Below, in pieces: positions 23,918 through 24,829 of a stretch of DNA of 24,829 nucleotides; the stretch's first letter is position 1; the number at the start of each line of letters is the position of its first letter. The DNA is from JAQUGA01 sp964521105 (lineage in GTDB: Bacteria; Bacteroidota; Bacteroidia; Bacteroidales; WCHB1-69): positions 1-24,829 of the forward strand of contig CAZFPO010000034.1 in assembly GCA_964521105.1 (NCBI GenBank), given 5' to 3'. Made by a program: the position numbers and the translations under genes. Under the pieces are notes generated by a model, which was not told the origin of the DNA, did not search any database, and saw nothing but the letters and a program-made list of their open reading frames with translations.

Positions 23918-24496
23918 ATGAATTCCTTAATAAGTAGATTTTGTGCAATTTGTATTATTTCATTCACACTAGTATCTTGCAATAATAATGTTTCTAATGA
24001 CACGAATGAGAAAGGTGCTGATAGCCTAAAGTCGAACCAAACATCTAACTCCAAAGATTATGATCAAATTGGCTACGATTTAATGAAAAATGAAAAGATT
24101 GGAGAACTTAAAATTGGATTAAAAGTCGATAAAATAATTGAATTATTGGGAAAACCTGAGGAAAAGTCAAAACTTGAGTTGTGGGGAGCCGACGATAGTT
24201 ATCATCAAGAATGGAATTATAAAACCAAAGGAATTTCCCTAGATATAATTGGGAAAACAGAAGCTGAACAAGTAGTTAATATGATTACAATTTCGGAACC
24301 CAGTAAGTTAAAAACATTAAAACAAATTGCTATTGGAAGCCCTATCGAAGATGTCAAAAAAGCCTATATCGAAAGTATTGATACTTCTTGGTCAGACAAT
24401 GAAAATATTGTTGCTGGAAGTGTTTATGGAGGAATTGTTTTCACATTCGAAAACAATATTGTGAAAACCATTTTTATTGGTGCAAGCGCGGAGTAG
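23918..24496 (+). CDS. Small lipoprotein with two BamE/SmpA-like motifs
   Basis: 192 residues with a lipoprotein signal peptide and lipobox TLVSC (Cys21). An Asn/Ser/Asp-rich linker runs to about residue 55. Two similar segments follow: IGELKIGLKVDKIIELLGKPEE and, later, LKQIAIGSPIEDVKKAYIESID (the pattern is IxIGxxxxDVxxxx followed by a turn). Between them is EWNYKTKGISLDIIG, an aromatic strand. This layout recalls the BamE/SmpA-OmlA fold, where IGxxxxxVxxxLGxP opens a small beta-alpha domain, here apparently duplicated. I do not recognise a named family and assign no function; envelope attachment is the only firm inference. It starts at ATG 23918 after a -7 element at 23872-23879 and is followed at once by the heptamer array. 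Confidence 0.82.
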   Translation: MNSLISRFCAICIISFTLVSCNNNVSNDTNEKGADSLKSNQTSNSKDYDQIGYDLMKNEKIGELKIGLKVDKIIELLGKPEEKSKLELWGADDSYHQEWNYKTKGISLDIIGKTEAEQVVNMITISEPSKLKTLKQIAIGSPIEDVKKAYIESIDTSWSDNENIVAGSVYGGIVFTFENNIVKTIFIGASAE

Positions 24497-24500
24497 AGAA

Positions 24501-24701
24501 GAGTTTAGAGTTTATTGTTTCGGGTTTAGAGTTTATTGTTTCGGGTTTAGAGTTTATTGTTTCGGGTTTGCTGTTTCGGGTTTCGGGTTCGCCTAAGCGG
24601 ATGAGAGTTAAGAATTAAGAGTTTCGAGTTTATTGTTTCGGGTTTCGGGTTCGTCTAAGCGGATGAGAGTTAAGAATTTAGAATTAAGAGTTTAGAGTTT
24701 G
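24501..24701. repeat. Heptamer tandem array with two 13-bp spacers
   Basis: The segment can be cut into 25 consecutive 7-bp units of pattern RRGTTTM (variants GAGTTTA, TTGTTTC, GGGTTTA, GGGTTTC, GAGTTAA, GAATTAA). They fall into blocks of 13 (24501-24591), 7 (24605-24653) and 5 (24667-24701). The blocks are separated by two 13-bp spacers, CCTAAGCGGATGA (24592-24604) and TCTAAGCGGATGA (24654-24666). Within block 1 the 21-bp set of three heptamers recurs three times without change (24503-24565). A 45-bp stretch (24572-24616) recurs at 24634-24678 with one mismatch. It starts 4 nt after the lipoprotein stop and does not code. Heptanucleotide short tandem repeats are known from cyanobacteria; I know no function for this one. 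Confidence 0.9.
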
Positions 24702-24748
24702 TTTTTGGAAAGGATAGTCGAAAAAAGAGAGGTAATATTTATAAAACA

Positions 24749-24814
24749 ATGAAGAAATATGTAATTGTATATTTATTTTCACTATTGTCCGATAAAAAAT
24801 CAAAAACGCTTTAA
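24749..24814 (+). pseudogene. Short frame resembling an orphaned signal peptide start
   Basis: ATG 24749 opens a 21-codon frame, MKKYVIVYLFSLLSDKKSKTL, ending at TAA 24812. The basic start and hydrophobic core followed by LLS-DKK look like a lipoprotein signal peptide that has lost its cysteine and the rest of its gene. No continuation is visible before the window ends 15 nt later, apart from other-frame sequence. It may equally be a chance frame. Confidence 0.25.
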
Positions 24815-24829
24815 TCCAATTGCAACTAG

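Noticed and set aside
23818..24054. Minus-strand frame overlapping the promoter and start of the small lipoprotein gene
   Set aside because: It is antisense to a convincing signal peptide and promoter and shows no protein-like features.
24501..24701. CRISPR array
   Set aside because: Units are 7 bp without 20-40-bp unique spacers; the two interruptions are 13 bp and nearly identical; no cas genes nearby.

Overview
This is an AT-rich chromosomal window from a member of the Bacteroidota. The evidence is the conserved run nusB - DUF1573 lipoprotein - yajC - ybbR - coaE, the long NusB, the short CstA, the near absence of Shine-Dalgarno sequences, and repeated -7 elements of the form TAnnTTTG just upstream of genes. 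Several short-lipobox (xSSC/VSC) lipoproteins fit the same group. I cannot place it to genus.

Layout. Positions 1-3559 (+) encode a large cytosolic-looking hybrid sensor kinase with six PAS domains. It converges on an arginine deiminase (3864-5120, -). The two are separated by a 306-bp MITE-like element with imperfect inverted ends and a perfect 7-bp target duplication. A Sfp-type phosphopantetheinyl transferase (5340-6035, +) runs divergently from the deiminase and collides with cstA at a shared TTATAA. Positions 10862 down to 6030 (-) form a six-gene run: nusB, DUF1573 lipoprotein, yajC, ybbR, coaE, cstA. This mixes transcription, protein export, envelope, CoA and peptide/pyruvate uptake functions. 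Next come a pepE / dihydroorotate-dehydrogenase-like pair (12788-11056, -), an unrecognised lipoprotein (13621-12941, -) and a Prx6-type peroxiredoxin (14462-13752, -). Hairpin terminators separate these units.

Positions 23396 down to 14588 (-) are a glycogen / alpha-glucan cluster. In transcription order it holds a GH133-type debranching enzyme, a GT4 glycosyltransferase, a GH57 alpha-glucan hydrolase or transferase, and a 1409-residue fusion of a eukaryote-like GT3 glycogen synthase to a GT35 alpha-glucan phosphorylase. The set covers chain synthesis, phosphorolysis, branch removal and chain trimming. No ADP-glucose pyrophosphorylase or GH13 branching enzyme lies in the window.

After a 521-bp divergent gap comes a small lipoprotein with two BamE-like motifs (23918-24496, +). 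It is followed by a striking noncoding array of 25 degenerate heptamers in three blocks separated by two near-identical 13-bp spacers (24501-24701). The window ends in a short reading frame that looks like an orphaned signal-peptide start.

The observations most worth following are the MITE that landed exactly in the overlapping stop codons of two convergent genes without changing either protein, the heptamer/13-bp-spacer array, and the GT3-GT35 fusion.
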